In this document: in pieces, positions 27,001 through 38,156 of the stretch
Layout: each line of letters starts with the position of its first letter
Position numbering within the stretch: the stretch's first letter is position 1
DNA from: Apostichopus japonicus
Lineage: Eukaryota; Echinodermata; Holothuroidea; Aspidochirotida; Stichopodidae
DNA length: 64,000 nucleotides
Direction of reading: 5' to 3'
Assembly: GCF_037975245.1 (NCBI RefSeq)
Contig: NC_092575.1
Span: 13,561,001 to 13,625,000 of the forward strand
Notes under the pieces: model-generated
Seen by the model: only the letters and a program-made list of their open reading frames with translations
Database searches by the model: none
Told to the model about the DNA's origin: nothing
Program-made: the position numbers and the translations under genes

Positions 27001-30000
27001 TGGCTTTCTTCTCACATTACTTTACAACAATAACCCCTGTTGATCTATATCTTGTCACACGCACACACCCAAGTGTGCATAAATGAAACGGTCGCTCCCC
27101 AACCACCACATCTATGTGTCCCATTGGACTTTCCATAGGGTGCAGCCACAAACACAGCTACATTAACAAGTTACCTCACTGATACATCTATGTAAACCTG
27201 TGTGAAGAGAGGCAGGCAATGGAGATTAAGTACCTTGCACAAAGCCATAATGTCATTACCAGGCCAGGGCAGGAATTCCATCCTTAATACCAAGTCCATT
27301 GCCTTAGCCTCCATTACCAGAAATATGGCAACGATGGTGAAGAAGTCCACTTCCAACATTGGAGCGCACTCCATGTTATCACTTTCCACCCCTCCCCCTC
27401 CCCCACTTTCCTCAACACCTCCCTTACTTTCCGTGTTCCTTCATAAGTTATTAAGATGGTTACATGGATCATATGCAATACTCCAATTCATATATGCTAC
27501 CACCTAAAACTAGGTCAAAACTACGAAATACCTACTGTTTTATTCTAACCTTTAATAACGTGAAGATGACTACACAGCTGCTACCTACCTTTCCCACACC
27601 CCTACTCATAATGTCACCGAGACGGCGCTCAATGAAGCTGAACAAGGTGGTTGTATGTTTTAGCCCATTTATTCACACGCGTGGTTTGAACAAGACCACG
27701 GTGAAAACTAGAAAGTAAAGATATCAATACATCAATATACAAACATTGGTGAAATAAACACATGAATTGAACAAATCAATAATAACATAATAATGCATTA
27801 TATTTCTTCTTATAAAACAATGCACAAAAAGGAAGAAGTATAACAAATAACATTTGGTAACATGAAACAATACATAGAGAAAGATTGGCGACAATTACAT
27901 TCTTGATAATTAACTTACAATCGTTACCGGGCAAAACCAACAGCACGACAAACTGCGGTGTACAGGGGTTTACAGGGATTAACGGCGGTTTTCTGGGGTT
28001 TACGGCGGCTTTCTGGGGTTAACGGCAGCTTTCTGGAGAACGTACAGAACACCAACAAAGTAATAACCTCTGGCGATATATTCTACTCCAGATACTCTTA
28101 CAAATAAGCAAACAACAAATACACAGTACAAAGGCAATAATAAATAACAGGCACGAGCATGCAGCAACATCACATTAAAGGCAAATATCTATAATGCGAT
28201 ATTAAAAGAGATATACAGTTACAATATCAAGCCCCTTAATACTTATATGAAACAATCAGAATACTTACATACTAAGGAACAGTGCTACATGAACACATGC
28301 GACGCCTCTCTGAGCCAGGAGAGGAATGAAGCATGTGCACTTCAAAATACGCAAGTATACATCGATTACGTAATTGTGCATCGATTACATAAGTATGCAA
28401 ATCGAGGTGAATATGAAAGGCAACTAGAAAATGGGCAGTATTGACCTCTGCCCGACCTCGAACAAGCGGAAATTTCCATCTGGTCACGCTAAGCAAATAG
28501 CACACATCGGCAACGATGACACTCCCCCAACTGGAATACGTCATATTCAAGTATAACAATACCTACAATACCTAAACCACCTAATCGATGTACAATAAAT
28601 TCCATAACAGCTTTAGCAATCAAAATTGTGACATAAAGCTTCTTTACCAAATAAACAACCATAAAGCCTGACACACCTGACAGCTCAATCAGGAAGATAA
28701 AAAATAAACAACTATATAACATGGAATTTCAACGATAATGCTTGCAAACACTTAAGTGCCGATTCAAGTAAAACAATCCTCTTGACCAACGGCCTTCCCT
28801 TAGTAACCCAAAAAACCTTCCTTACAATACTTAGCACCCACTCAATACCAACATGGGCGATACTGTGTGCGTCCTTAACAATAGTTTAAACAATAGGATG
28901 TTTATCAGATATTATACACGGGTGTTTGCTGTCAAACTCTTTCAAGCGGCCACCTACCCTGAGAAACCCTTCACCATCTAGAAACGGAGTTAATGTTTTG
29001 AGGGAACTAGATGCTCTGACAGCCTTACCCTGACTTAACCCTTCTAACTCAGAACAGAAACTAGTAGACTGACTCTTACGGAGGAGGATATCTCCTGCAC
29101 GACGAACTTCTTGGACAGATAATCTGCCCAAAGGTGTCTGCCCCTTAAAAAATCGCACAAGACGCAAGAGCCATGCTAAACCTCTCTTCATTTTAAACCA
29201 TGAAGAGTAATGATTCATTAGCCTACATAATGGCTCATCTGAATCTCCGACATCACTTAACCCAGGAGGGGACACATGACCAGTAACAGTCGTATAACCC
29301 ACAGTGACGTCCGTCCCTTTGACTTCAGGATCGTCATCCGTTAAGACGAGCGAATCAAGTTTAGCAGTTTGCCAATCGTTCTTGTACCGACCCAATTTGT
29401 CAGGACCGTTAAACCATTTACTACTATTAAACTTTGAGAAGGAACAATTTCTAGAAACTAGATCAGCTGGGTTAGCTTTAGTTTCAGTATGGAACCACTG
29501 TTGCGGGTCACTGAACTCCCTGATAAGTCTAACCCTATTGCCAACGAAAACATGGAATCTTCTGCTATCATTGTGAATGTACTTCAAGACAACTTCTGAG
29601 TCTGTCCAAAAATACGACTCGGCAAATTCAAGAGCTAACTCCCTTCTCAACAGAGAATCAACCTTTACGGCTATTACAGCAGCTTGCAGCTCTAAACGAG
29701 GTATAGTACGTAGCTTTAAAGGAGCAACTTTACTCTTACTCATGACTAACTGTACATGAATTTCCCCTTTCCTATTTACACAACGTACATAACAGCAACA
29801 GCCATAACCTTTAGAGCTAGCATCTGAAAAATGGTGAAGTTCGATGAATGCATCATCAAAGGAACAAGGCTTTATACAACAAGGTACCCTCAAACGACTA
29901 ACAGAAGACAACGACTGAGCCCAGGTGTCCCAAGCCCTTACAATATCAGGGGGTATCTCTTCATCCCACGACAACCCACGGGCTGTAGCTTCATGGAAAA

Positions 30001-33000
30001 GGAGCTTGCTTGAAAGGACTACAGGACTTATCAAGCCTAGCGGATCGAAAATTGACGAAACTATACTAAGCATTCTCCTCCTGGTTAACAAGCCACCAAA
30101 ATCTTTCTCCAGTGCGAAGAAGAACTCATCGCGAGAAACCATCCACTTTATACCTAAAGCCCTGCTTTCACTACTAGTACCAAAATCTAGAACTTCCTTA
30201 GCCCTACATTCCACGGACACTTCAGCTAGCAATCTGAAATCATTGACTACAAACTTAGTTAACTTAAACCCTCCACTTTTCAGGGCCTTGGGGATTTCCC
30301 TAATAATGATCTCAGCATCTGATTTACTCGACACAGAACTAAGACAATCATCTACATAAAACGATCTTTCAACCGCATACTTAACAAGCGGAATCACACT
30401 CGGCAGATCAGTAATTGTACGCCTGAGAGCATAGGCGGAGCTAGCCGCACACCACACCTCCTCCAAACAAATGTGACGTCATACGAAGGTATCTTAATTT
30501 ACCATTAATGTACCATAGGAATCGTAGGGCATCTCTATCCCTAGCTGGGATCCTAACTTGATTATACATAGCTTCAATGTCTGCTTGAACTGCTATACTA
30601 TGTTGCCGAAATCTCAACAAGACCGGCAGAAGCTTATTAATCATGTCGGGACCCTGCATACAACGATCATTCAAAGACTTGCCTTTGAAGTTACTAGCGC
30701 AATCGAAAACTACCCTTAGTTTGTCTGGTTTCTTCTCTGACACTACAGCATGATGGGGTAAATACCATATCCTGTCTACCATGAACAACTCTGAATCTGG
30801 TACTGCCTCTGCATAACAGTTATCTACAAGTTTCACAATCTCAGCGTTATACCTATCATAAGAGCCGTTCCTAACAAGTTTCTTGTACAACGAGTCTAAC
30901 CTAGTTTTGGCAACAACAAAATTATTTGGGAGGGTCTCCGACCTGTCCCTCCAAGGAATGGGAAGTTCATGATGACCATCCACTTTCCTGTGCTCTTTGT
31001 CCCACAAAGATATCACCAACTTGTCCTCGTATGACGATGACGGAAGATCCAAACCTGCATTCTCTATTTCCCACAAACGAGAAACATCAGTCTGAATAGT
31101 CGAAGTAGATATAAAATTTGAAATTATCTTACGACTCGGGAGGCTAATGGGAGATTGTCCATTAAGACCCCAACCAAACATGTAACGTACCGCAAAGAGC
31201 TCCCCTGGACCACCCCGCCTAACCTCCAACGGCACAAGTGCTTCAGAATTATCTTGACCTACGAGAATGTCTACTGTGATATCAGTACTTTGATAAGCAG
31301 GTAGGGGACCGATACCACTAAGATGGGAATAACATTCCAGATCGACCATAGAATTCTTAACTGGTATTTCGTCAACTACGTAAACGGCAGATAATTTTAA
31401 GATTTCACCCGATTTAGAAGACAAGGACAGGTCTACCATCTCGGATTGCTGAATACCTGACGAGTTCAACGTTCTAAGCTCAAATTGATAAGAGTTACCA
31501 GTGATTCCTAATTGGTTGACCAATGCACGGGAACAAAAGGAATTACTGGATGCACTATCTAACAATACAAATGCGTCACACAAACTGTTCACGGTGGCCC
31601 GAACTAAAGGCATATGTGTACTTTTGCTACGAGAGAAGCTAGCATTAGAAACCTCAATATCGGGTGAAGAATTTACAGTATTATCATCACAATGAATGTA
31701 CATGGTATGTTTCCTACCACAACCTCGCACACTACAAACAGAGCGCTTGCCACAATCATTAGTGTTATGAGAGGCACGAAGGCAGTTATGACACAACTTA
31801 TGCTTAATTACAACAGTCAATCTCTCTCTAGGGCGCAATTGTTTAAACTTATCACAATGCCACAGACGGTGTGATTGTTCACATAGTACACAAGGAGGTT
31901 CAGCCCTAGCGTACATTCCAGGTATTGCTGCCTGGGCACCTTCACCAGTACACGTATTGGACTTAGACAAAGAGATAGAATAGCTGCTAGAAGTACTCCT
32001 TTGTTCACGTTTACACTTATCTGAACGCTTGAGATACACGTCGCCATAAACTGGGTCATTTACCTCACTGGCGATTTCACCTGCGAATTCAATGAATTCT
32101 TTAAACCCTGGATAACAACCATCGGCCCGTTTGGCCTTCAATGCAAATTTTTTCCATCTCAACTGCACATAGTTAGGAAACCTGGCAACTATTTCGATTA
32201 AGACTGCTTGAGAATCAACCTCCTTCAAAGTTTTTAACTCTGAAAGTACAAGGAATGCATTTTGCATATCATCAGCTAACTGTTGTATGTCTTGCGGCAG
32301 TCTAACTTGTTTACCAAATCTTAACTCGCGTATTAAACGCTCAGTGACTAGGTGCGAGTTTCCAAACCGGTTTTCTAATATGGAAATGGCTTTAGCATAA
32401 CCGCTACTACCTCCAACTAACTGGCAACTCCTAATGGCCTCTTTAGCAGAGCCCGACGTATACTGCATTAACCTAGACAACTTTAAATCGTTGTCGTCAC
32501 ATACCCTATCAACATTGGCCTCGAAAGCCCTGATGAATTGATGATAATGTAATGGGTTACCATGAAATATTTGCAGCTCTACCTTAGGTAAATGCAATAA
32601 ATGTAGAAATTCTTTACGAGATAAACCTGCATTTGGATTATCCTTAAGGGATTGATCCTCACGTTTTACTTCAGCAGAATTCAATGCATCTTTAACTAGA
32701 TTTAAAGCGGAAATGTAATCTTTCTGCTTGTCACAGAAATAGTCGTCGCTCTCGTCAACATCCTCCTCATCAGTAAGCGTCTCGTGGTACTTGTCGTGAG
32801 CCAACGTAAACACTTCGAAAAGATCTTTCAATAAAATTACATGACTGTTAATGTCCACGTTACCTTCCGCGATATACTGCCTGACATGATTAATCTGTGT
32901 CGTAACAGCCCTCTTAGCAGAAGTCCTGGGAGTCTTCAGGTCTTCCATGAGTCAGCAGGCTGACGACGAGTACATTGGTGCTACGGGAATCAGGCACGTG

Positions 33001-34981
33001 GTGCACTATTTCTGTCACTGGAATACGATGGTGAGCTTTCATACGACAGGAATTGGTAGGCTTATAGACGACAGGAATAGGTGAATAAGAAGCGACGGCC
33101 AGATACCGGACGGCGGAGGATATGCAGGACTTCCGGTTGTCGATACCCAACGATTTTTTCACTGTCACCGAGACGGCGCTCGATGAAGCTGAACAAGGTG
33201 GTTGTATGTTTTAGCCCATTTATTCACACGCGTGGTTTGAACAAGACCACGGTGAAAACTAGAAAGTAAAGATATCAATACATCAATATACAAACATTGG
33301 TGAAATAAACACATGAATTGAACAAATCAATAATAACATAATAATGCATTATATTTCTTCTTATAAAACAATGCACAAAAAGGAAGAAGTATAACAAATA
33401 ACATTTGGTAACATGAAACAATACATAGAGAAAGATTGGCGACAATTACATTCTTGATAATTAACTTACAATCGTTACCGGGCAAAACCAACAGCACGAC
33501 AAACTGCGGTGTACAGGGGTTTACAGGGATTAACGGCGGCTTTCTGGGGTTTACGGCGGCTTTCTGGGGTTAACGGCGGCTTTCTGGAGAACGTACAGAA
33601 CACCAACAAAGTAATAACCTCTGGCGATATATTCTACTCCAGATACTCTTACAAATAAGCAAACAACAAATACACAGTACAAAGGCAATAATAAATAACA
33701 GGCACGAGCATGCAGCAACATCACATTAAAGGCAAATATCTATAATGCGATATTAAAAGAGATATACAATTACAATATCAAGCCCCTTAATACTTATATG
33801 AAACAATCAGAATACTTACATACTAAGGAACAGTGCTACATGAACACATGCGACGCCTCTCTGAGCCAGGAGAGGAATGAAGCATGTGCACTTCACAATA
33901 CGCAAGTATACATCGATTACGTAATTGTGCATCGATTACATAAGTATGCAAATCGAGGTGAATATGAAAGGCAACTAGAAAATGGGCAGTATTGACCTCT
34001 GCCCGACCTCGAACAAGCGGAAATTTCCATCTGGTCACGCTAAGCAAATAGCACACATCGGCAACGATGACACATAATATTTAGTGATGGGAAGCACACT
34101 ATTCTCAGCCTTGCTGAGCGGACTGAAGAACTTTGCAAAAGTGGTTTGGATAACACTGTTCTTCAGCCCTTAGAGTTGCTTATTAAATGTCTGCGTTTGT
34201 TAAGTTATACCCCTAATCGTTGAAATATAGCCAGTTTTTAGCAGCCCTACCCAACCACCCATCTTCCTATAACCCAGCCCCGTTTCTTCCTGTATTGTGT
34301 ATTTACAGCTTGGGACTTTACGTTGAGATTTTCCTTTAAAAGCTTCATTTTCCTGACAAACATAAGCAAACTTTTCTTGAAGTTTTATACATAAGTTGTG
34401 ACACAAATGGAATAAAGGAACATTTCTTTTTTTGGTGGTCAAAAGCTTTACATGCAGGGAAATTATAGTCACAAAGTGAGGTTTCTTAATTTCTTTTCTT
34501 TTGATAGTTTGGACACAACCAACACAAAAGCCGTGCAGGGCTTACAGAGGGTAGAAAACAGCTCTGATTCCTTGGATGTAGGCATGGATGAAGATGGGGA
34601 TGCCGTGGAGGAGAGCAGTGAAGAGGCGGAATTCGATACTAGTGACACAGTAGGAGCATGGACTGAAACAGAGGTAAAAATAAGATGGATTGAAACAGAG
34701 GTGAAAATAATATGGACTTAAACAGAGGTGAAAATAATATGGACTTAAACAGAGGTGAAAATATAAGGACTGAAACAGAGGTAAAAATAGTATGGACTGA
34801 AACAGGTAAAAATAGTATGGACTTAAACAGAGGTGAAAATAATACAGACTGAAACAGCTTATTTCAGAGGAACTATATCAAAATGAGACTATATATATAT
34901 ATATATGAGTTGTCTGATGATAGCTCAACGCGTGAAACTCTGAGTAACAACTACTAGTGTTCCACTAGTCTCAACTAGTCT

Positions 34982-35012
<31 letters not shown>

Positions 35013-35267
35013 GCCACAAAAACAGAACTAGTATTGTTCGATACAGGTGACAAACGCCTATAGTGGAATTACGACCTTCCTTACCGGTTTCGAACCTATG
35101 GACATACACAGCGTCCATAGCCTAGTGGTTAGGGTATCTGCATATAAAGCTGAAGGCTTGTGTTTGAATCCCGGTGGAGGCTGGAAGTTTTTTCACTGTT
35201 CTGGATTTTCAAACTCACTATGATTTCAATTATATATATATATATGTATGTATATATATTTATATAA

Positions 35268-35311
<44 letters not shown>

Positions 35312-35544
35312 ATATATATATATATATTATATATATTATTATATATTATATGGCATCATTAGTTTTCTTTAGTTTGTGACTGATTTTTTTATTTTTTTTA
35401 TTGAATTAATTTCAGGTAAAGGCAGCATGATATACTTTTTTTACACAATTAATTATATCTTTGTAACACTTTCATTACTCTGTCTTCTCATATGTGATAT
35501 ATTTAGATATGTCTGGTTTCTTTTATCAACAGTGGCTCAGCTGA
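18073..35544 (+). CDS. ANAPC7: Anaphase-promoting complex subunit 7 (APC7), 14 exons, 562 aa
   Basis: APC7 is a TPR scaffold of the anaphase-promoting complex/cyclosome, the nuclear ubiquitin ligase for cyclins and securin. Exons: 18073-18129, 18814-18936, 20244-20432, 21077-21192, 21636-21749, 22423-22510, 23271-23455, 23917-24037, 24455-24596, 25073-25218, 26319-26431, 26624-26740, 34508-34673, 35533-35544. All have GT/AG, and the joined frame gives 562 residues against 565 in human. The start is the ATG at 18073; the codon at 18019 is GTG. Blocks matching human APC7 from memory: YQLNVYYADALYEQEEYRKAE, LPSEIDVRFK, AYKEVLRQC, LDPLNITGMD, EPWITMGYHAL, GSTPRTLTALASVL, SIAINLDTTN. An acidic tail (EDGDAVEESSEEAEFDTSD) precedes a last exon coding only WLS-stop. 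Intron 12 (7.8 kb) holds the BEL/Pao element. Donor 13 lies in a tandem array. Confidence 0.94.
19505..19925. repeat. ~98-116 bp tandem repeat, four copies, ANAPC7 intron 2
   Basis: Units share GAGGCAACTAGCAGACTAGT, CCTAACCTATGGTCATG and TACTACACTTCGTATCACAG. The middle copies are nearly identical. Confidence 0.9.
25361..26113. mobile_element. Non-autonomous element with ~80-bp inverted ends, ANAPC7 intron 10
   Basis: The left end (about 25361-25440) contains AACTGAACTGACACTGAAAC and GATTGGCTCTCAGCGAGC. The right end (about 26035-26113) contains the same sequence inverted with a few mismatches. The 590-bp middle has no recognisable coding sequence. No target duplication is visible. Confidence 0.75.
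27040..27290 (+). repeat. Dispersed repeat, copy 1 (ANAPC7 intron 12)
   Basis: It shares CTTGTCACAC, AAGTGTGCA, ATAGGGTGCAGCCACA, GTGAAGAGAGGC and GTGCCTTGC-like blocks in order with 40985-41270. This is probably an old interspersed repeat. Confidence 0.65.
27612..28521 (-). repeat. 3' LTR of the BEL/Pao element (left copy)
   Basis: This 910-bp LTR is the downstream one in the element's orientation. It carries three degenerate GGCGGCTTTCTGGGG-like repeats near 27980-28037. It differs from the right copy by about five substitutions and no indels that I could see. Confidence 0.92.
28886..30466 (-). pseudogene. BEL/Pao reverse transcriptase (C-terminal), RNase H and integrase N-terminus, truncated
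   Basis: The frame opens just before the reverse transcriptase motif YVDDCLSS. The RNase H region follows with HHFSDASSKGYGC, RLELQAA, FWTDSEVVLKYI and NPADLVSR. The start of the integrase region is seen at GEGFLRVGGRLKEF and the HP motif, after which a stop codon ends the frame at 28886. Decayed integrase zinc-domain sequence continues for about 150 bp. The catalytic DDE core that should follow is absent, because only about 360 bp remain before the LTR. Confidence 0.85.
30441..32948 (-). pseudogene. BEL/Pao gag-protease-reverse transcriptase (N-terminal part), 835 codons
   Basis: The first about 300 residues resemble the BEL/Pao gag domain (LPKVELQIFHGNPLHYHQF, AKEAIRSCQLVGG, ILENRFG). Zinc-knuckle motifs follow: CVLCEQSHRLWHC, CHNCLRASHNTNDC and CSVRGCGRKH. 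The aspartic protease site reads LLDSASSNSFC. The start of the reverse transcriptase is seen at LRVVFDCASNFKGKSLNDRC and VQADIEAMYNQVRI. The frame ends early at 30441, just before the YVDD catalytic motif, which lies in the overlapping next frame. A small indel in a G-rich run near 30460-30470 therefore separates the two halves. The ATG at 32948 is the natural start, about 215 bp inside the 5' LTR. Confidence 0.85.
33163..34072 (-). repeat. 5' LTR of the BEL/Pao element (right copy)
   Basis: This 910-bp LTR is the upstream one in the element's orientation and should carry its promoter. Its ends and internal repeats match the left copy almost base for base. Confidence 0.92.
34659..34858. repeat. 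About 7-copy 27-bp tandem array spanning the ANAPC7 exon 13 donor
   Basis: The unit TGGACTGAAACAGAG|GTAAAAATA begins in exon 13, and its GAG|GT is the splice donor. Later copies read GAGGTGAAAATAATATGG or GAGGTAAAAATAGTATGG. Twenty-seven is a multiple of three, so reading through the donor stays open for about two units, to a stop at 34721. Confidence 0.92.
34889..35352. repeat. AT microsatellites in ANAPC7 intron 13
   Basis: Three (TA)n tracts lie at about 34889-34906, 34986-35014 and 35230-35352. The tRNA-like SINE fragment lies between the second and third. Confidence 0.9.
35095..35215 (+). mobile_element. tRNA-like SINE fragment in ANAPC7 intron 13
   Basis: A box TAGCCTAGTGG and B box GTTTGAATCCC are spaced as in a tRNA. 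A 7-bp acceptor stem with one mismatch can be drawn. The B box has TTTGA where functional tRNAs have TTCGA, and no CCA context or clean anticodon arm is evident, so this is a SINE head or tRNA pseudogene. Confidence 0.65.
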
Positions 35545-35884
35545 GGATACATCAACGCTCTCAACCATCATTGGATGGATGTGAAACAAACTAACTTGAC
35601 ATGGAGACGCTACGTCACAAAAAGACAATCGATACCATGGAACAATTTATTATTTGAATTATTTTGAATTTTAATTTAACAAATTGTTATTTAAGTTATT
35701 TTCTTAGGAAATGAATTTTGAAAAGGTATATATTTATACAGAATGTAAAAAATGAAGGTAATTTAGTCATTGCCACTCCTGTCTTTGTGGTTTGCACAAC
35801 AAGTGATAATATAGATTACATTATTCATTTAAATTTGAATGGACAGAATGTGCAATGATATGTACTGCTACCTGGTGCTGACTT

Positions 35885-36922
35885 CAATTCCAGATGTTTG
35901 ATAGTACCTGGACTTTGTGGTACCAACCAGATATGTGCGAATGTTTGATAGTACCTGGACTCTGTAGTACCAACCAGATATGTGCAAATGTTTGATACTA
36001 CCTGGACTCTGTAGTACCAACCATATATGTATAAATGTTTGATAGTACCTGGACTCTGTAGTACCAACCAGATATGTGCGAATGTTTGATAGTACCTGGA
36101 CTCTGTAGTACCAACCAGATATGTGCAAATGTTTGATAGTACCTGGACTCTGTAGTACCAACCAGATATGTGCAAATGTTTGATAATACCTGTACTCTGT
36201 AGTACCAACCAGATATGTGCAAATGTTTGATAGTACCTGGACTCCCAAGTACCAACCAGATATGTAAAAATGCTTGATAGTAACTGGACTCCCAAGTACC
36301 AAGCAAATATGTGCAAATGTTTGATAGTACCTGGACTCCCTAGTACCAACCAGATATGTGTAAATGTTTGATAGTACCTGGACTCCCTAGTACCAACCAG
36401 ATATGTGTAAATGTTTGATAGTACCCAGACTTTGTAAGTTTGTAGTCCAGATATGTGCAAATGTTTGATAGTACCTGTACTCTGTAGTACCAACCAGATA
36501 TTTGCAAATGTTTGATAGTACCTGGACTCTGTAGTACCAACCAGATATGCACACATGTTTGATAGTACCTGGACTCTGTAGTACCAACCAGATATGTGCA
36601 AATGTTTGATAGTACCTGGACTCTGTAGTACCAACCAGATATGCACGCATGTTTGATAGTACCTGGACTTTGTAGTACCAACCAGATATGTGCAAATGTT
36701 TGATAGTACCCAGACTCTGTAGTACCAACCAGATATGCACACATGTTTGATAGTACCTGGACTCTGTAGTACCAACCAGATATGCACAAATGTTTGATAG
36801 TACCTGGACTCCGTAGTATCAACCAGATATGTGTAAATGCTTGATAGTACCCAGACTCTGTAGTACCAACCAGATATGTGCAAATGTTTGATAGTACCTG
36901 GACTCTGTAGTACCAACCAGAT
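35885..36922. repeat. 47-bp minisatellite, about 22 copies
   Basis: The plus-strand unit is TGTGCAAATGTTTGATAGTA followed by CCTGGACTCTGTAGTACCAA and CCAGATA. Units vary at a few positions (CCCAGACT, CTCCCTAG, GCACACATG). The minus strand stays open for long distances in all frames, but the resulting peptides only reflect the repeat. The array lies in the spacer between the convergent genes. Confidence 0.95.
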
Positions 36923-37021
36923 GTAATGGCCAGAATTAGTTCATCGTAAATTGTTGTCATCGTTGCAAAGGAACTGTCTAGTCTTAAATTCAATACGTGC
37001 AGAAAGAATAGAATGTCAAAC

Positions 37022-37676
37022 CTCAACCCATTGTTCCAACTCCGGCAACTTTTCATTAGCCATGTTCATTTCTGAAATAAAAGCTATCTAGAGTTTATTC
37101 ATTTCATTTTTCGAAGAGTTAATCACTAGACTGTCATTGCAATGTGACGTGTTCAGCTCATGCAACTTTCAAAAGTTTCCTTATCTCTGTTTAGTAAGTG
37201 TTGGAAATTGGAACTACCGAATACTTTTTACTAAGCAAATAAAAGATGAATTGGGGGGGGGGGGGGGGTAGACGGTGGGTTTTGGGTAGTATGGAGACAG
37301 AGAGAGGTGGGAGAATGTGAGTATTCCTGTCATGATTGAATGTAAACTTAGACCAACTTTCAAACCTAACAGTCACTGAATTCAAGCTGCTGTATACTGT
37401 ACATTGTGGTTGTGTACAAAGTGCAAAATAGTAGGTGCTTTACTACAAGTTTGTAGTAGCAATACTTAAGGGGAAACATCACTAAGGTCTTGTGAATAAT
37501 ACCATACACTAGACATAGGAAAGGAATATATATAGCACTCCTAGAGGTTATAAGTAAACAGAATTCTACACATCAGATATATAAGTTATGAGGGTTGAAT
37601 ACCAAACATTTTTTTTTCTATTTGTACCCCAGATAACCTGGTCTTACCTTTTGGATTTCCAAACAGCAAGTTTGTC
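37022..37676 (-). CDS. Two possible exons of an unidentified minus-strand gene
   Basis: A 29-bp stretch (37676-37648) and a 50-bp stretch (37071-37022) each have a polypyrimidine-AG acceptor and a GT donor. The donors are GTAAGA and GTTTGA. Joined in phase they read TNLLFGNPK then EMNMANEKLPELEQWVE without a stop. I do not recognise the peptide, and I could not find convincing exons on either side. They lie between the ends of ANAPC7 and the TPMT-like gene, next to a 47-bp minisatellite. They could be real exons, remnants, or chance. Confidence 0.25.
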
Positions 37677-38156
37677 CTAATAAAATGTAGGATTATGACA
37701 AAGAATGACCTATATGTAAACTGTAGGAGGGATGTGTAGGTTTAGGGATTTTTACAGCAGCAATAGGTCAGTAAAACTCCCTGTTAGGTATTTTGTGTTT
37801 TTATTAAAGTATCTCCAAAGTGATGGAGGGCGATACCCATCAAGGGTATTTAGTTACAATGCTGTACACAATCTGAATGTGGTTTTAAACACTAGTCTAA
37901 CAGGTGTCCTCCAAAGCTGATTGTGGTAGTCTTGGACGAATATTAAAAATTTACCCAGATATATAATGGGTAGATTAGGCCAGGTTTGGTTATGAATAGT
38001 ACACCAGATACAAGTTTGTAATAAACTAACACAGGTAAACTTAGTATTTGTACTAAAGGTAATAACGTTAGAATGGTAATTGGCAACTATGTAATGATTA
38101 AGATGGGTGATGTATGATAAAAATAATCATCAGGCAGTTATTTTTACGATGCTTAA

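Larger units (their letters stand above)
27612..34072 (-). mobile_element. BEL/Pao LTR retrotransposon, antisense in ANAPC7 intron 12
   Basis: The 6461-bp element has two 910-bp LTRs bounded by TGTCA/TGACA. A perfect 5-bp target duplication, CATAA (27607-27611 and 34073-34077), flanks it. Five bases is the usual size for this superfamily. A G-rich tract beside the left LTR (28522-28534, minus sense CCAGTTGGGGGAG) fits the polypurine tract. A possible primer-binding site lies at about 33135-33149, starting TGGGTATC on the minus strand. Gag, protease, reverse transcriptase, RNase H and the start of the integrase zinc domain run right to left. The integrase core is missing and the polymerase frame is broken, so this copy could move only with help from another element. 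By eye the LTRs differ at about five positions, which suggests a recent insertion. Confidence 0.93.

Noticed and set aside
34680-34721. Alternative C-terminus of ANAPC7 by read-through of donor 13
   Set aside because: The intron-retained end has no similarity to known APC7 tails, whereas splicing to 35533 gives a tail of the expected length. It was kept only as a possibility in the findings.
35095-35170. Functional tRNA gene
   Set aside because: The B box deviates (TTTGA), the acceptor stem has a mismatch and the anticodon arm is poor. A SINE head is more likely.
35825-37056. Minus-strand frames of 363 and 238 codons
   Set aside because: They are translations of the 47-bp minisatellite with no domain. 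I kept the openness itself as an observation, not as a gene.
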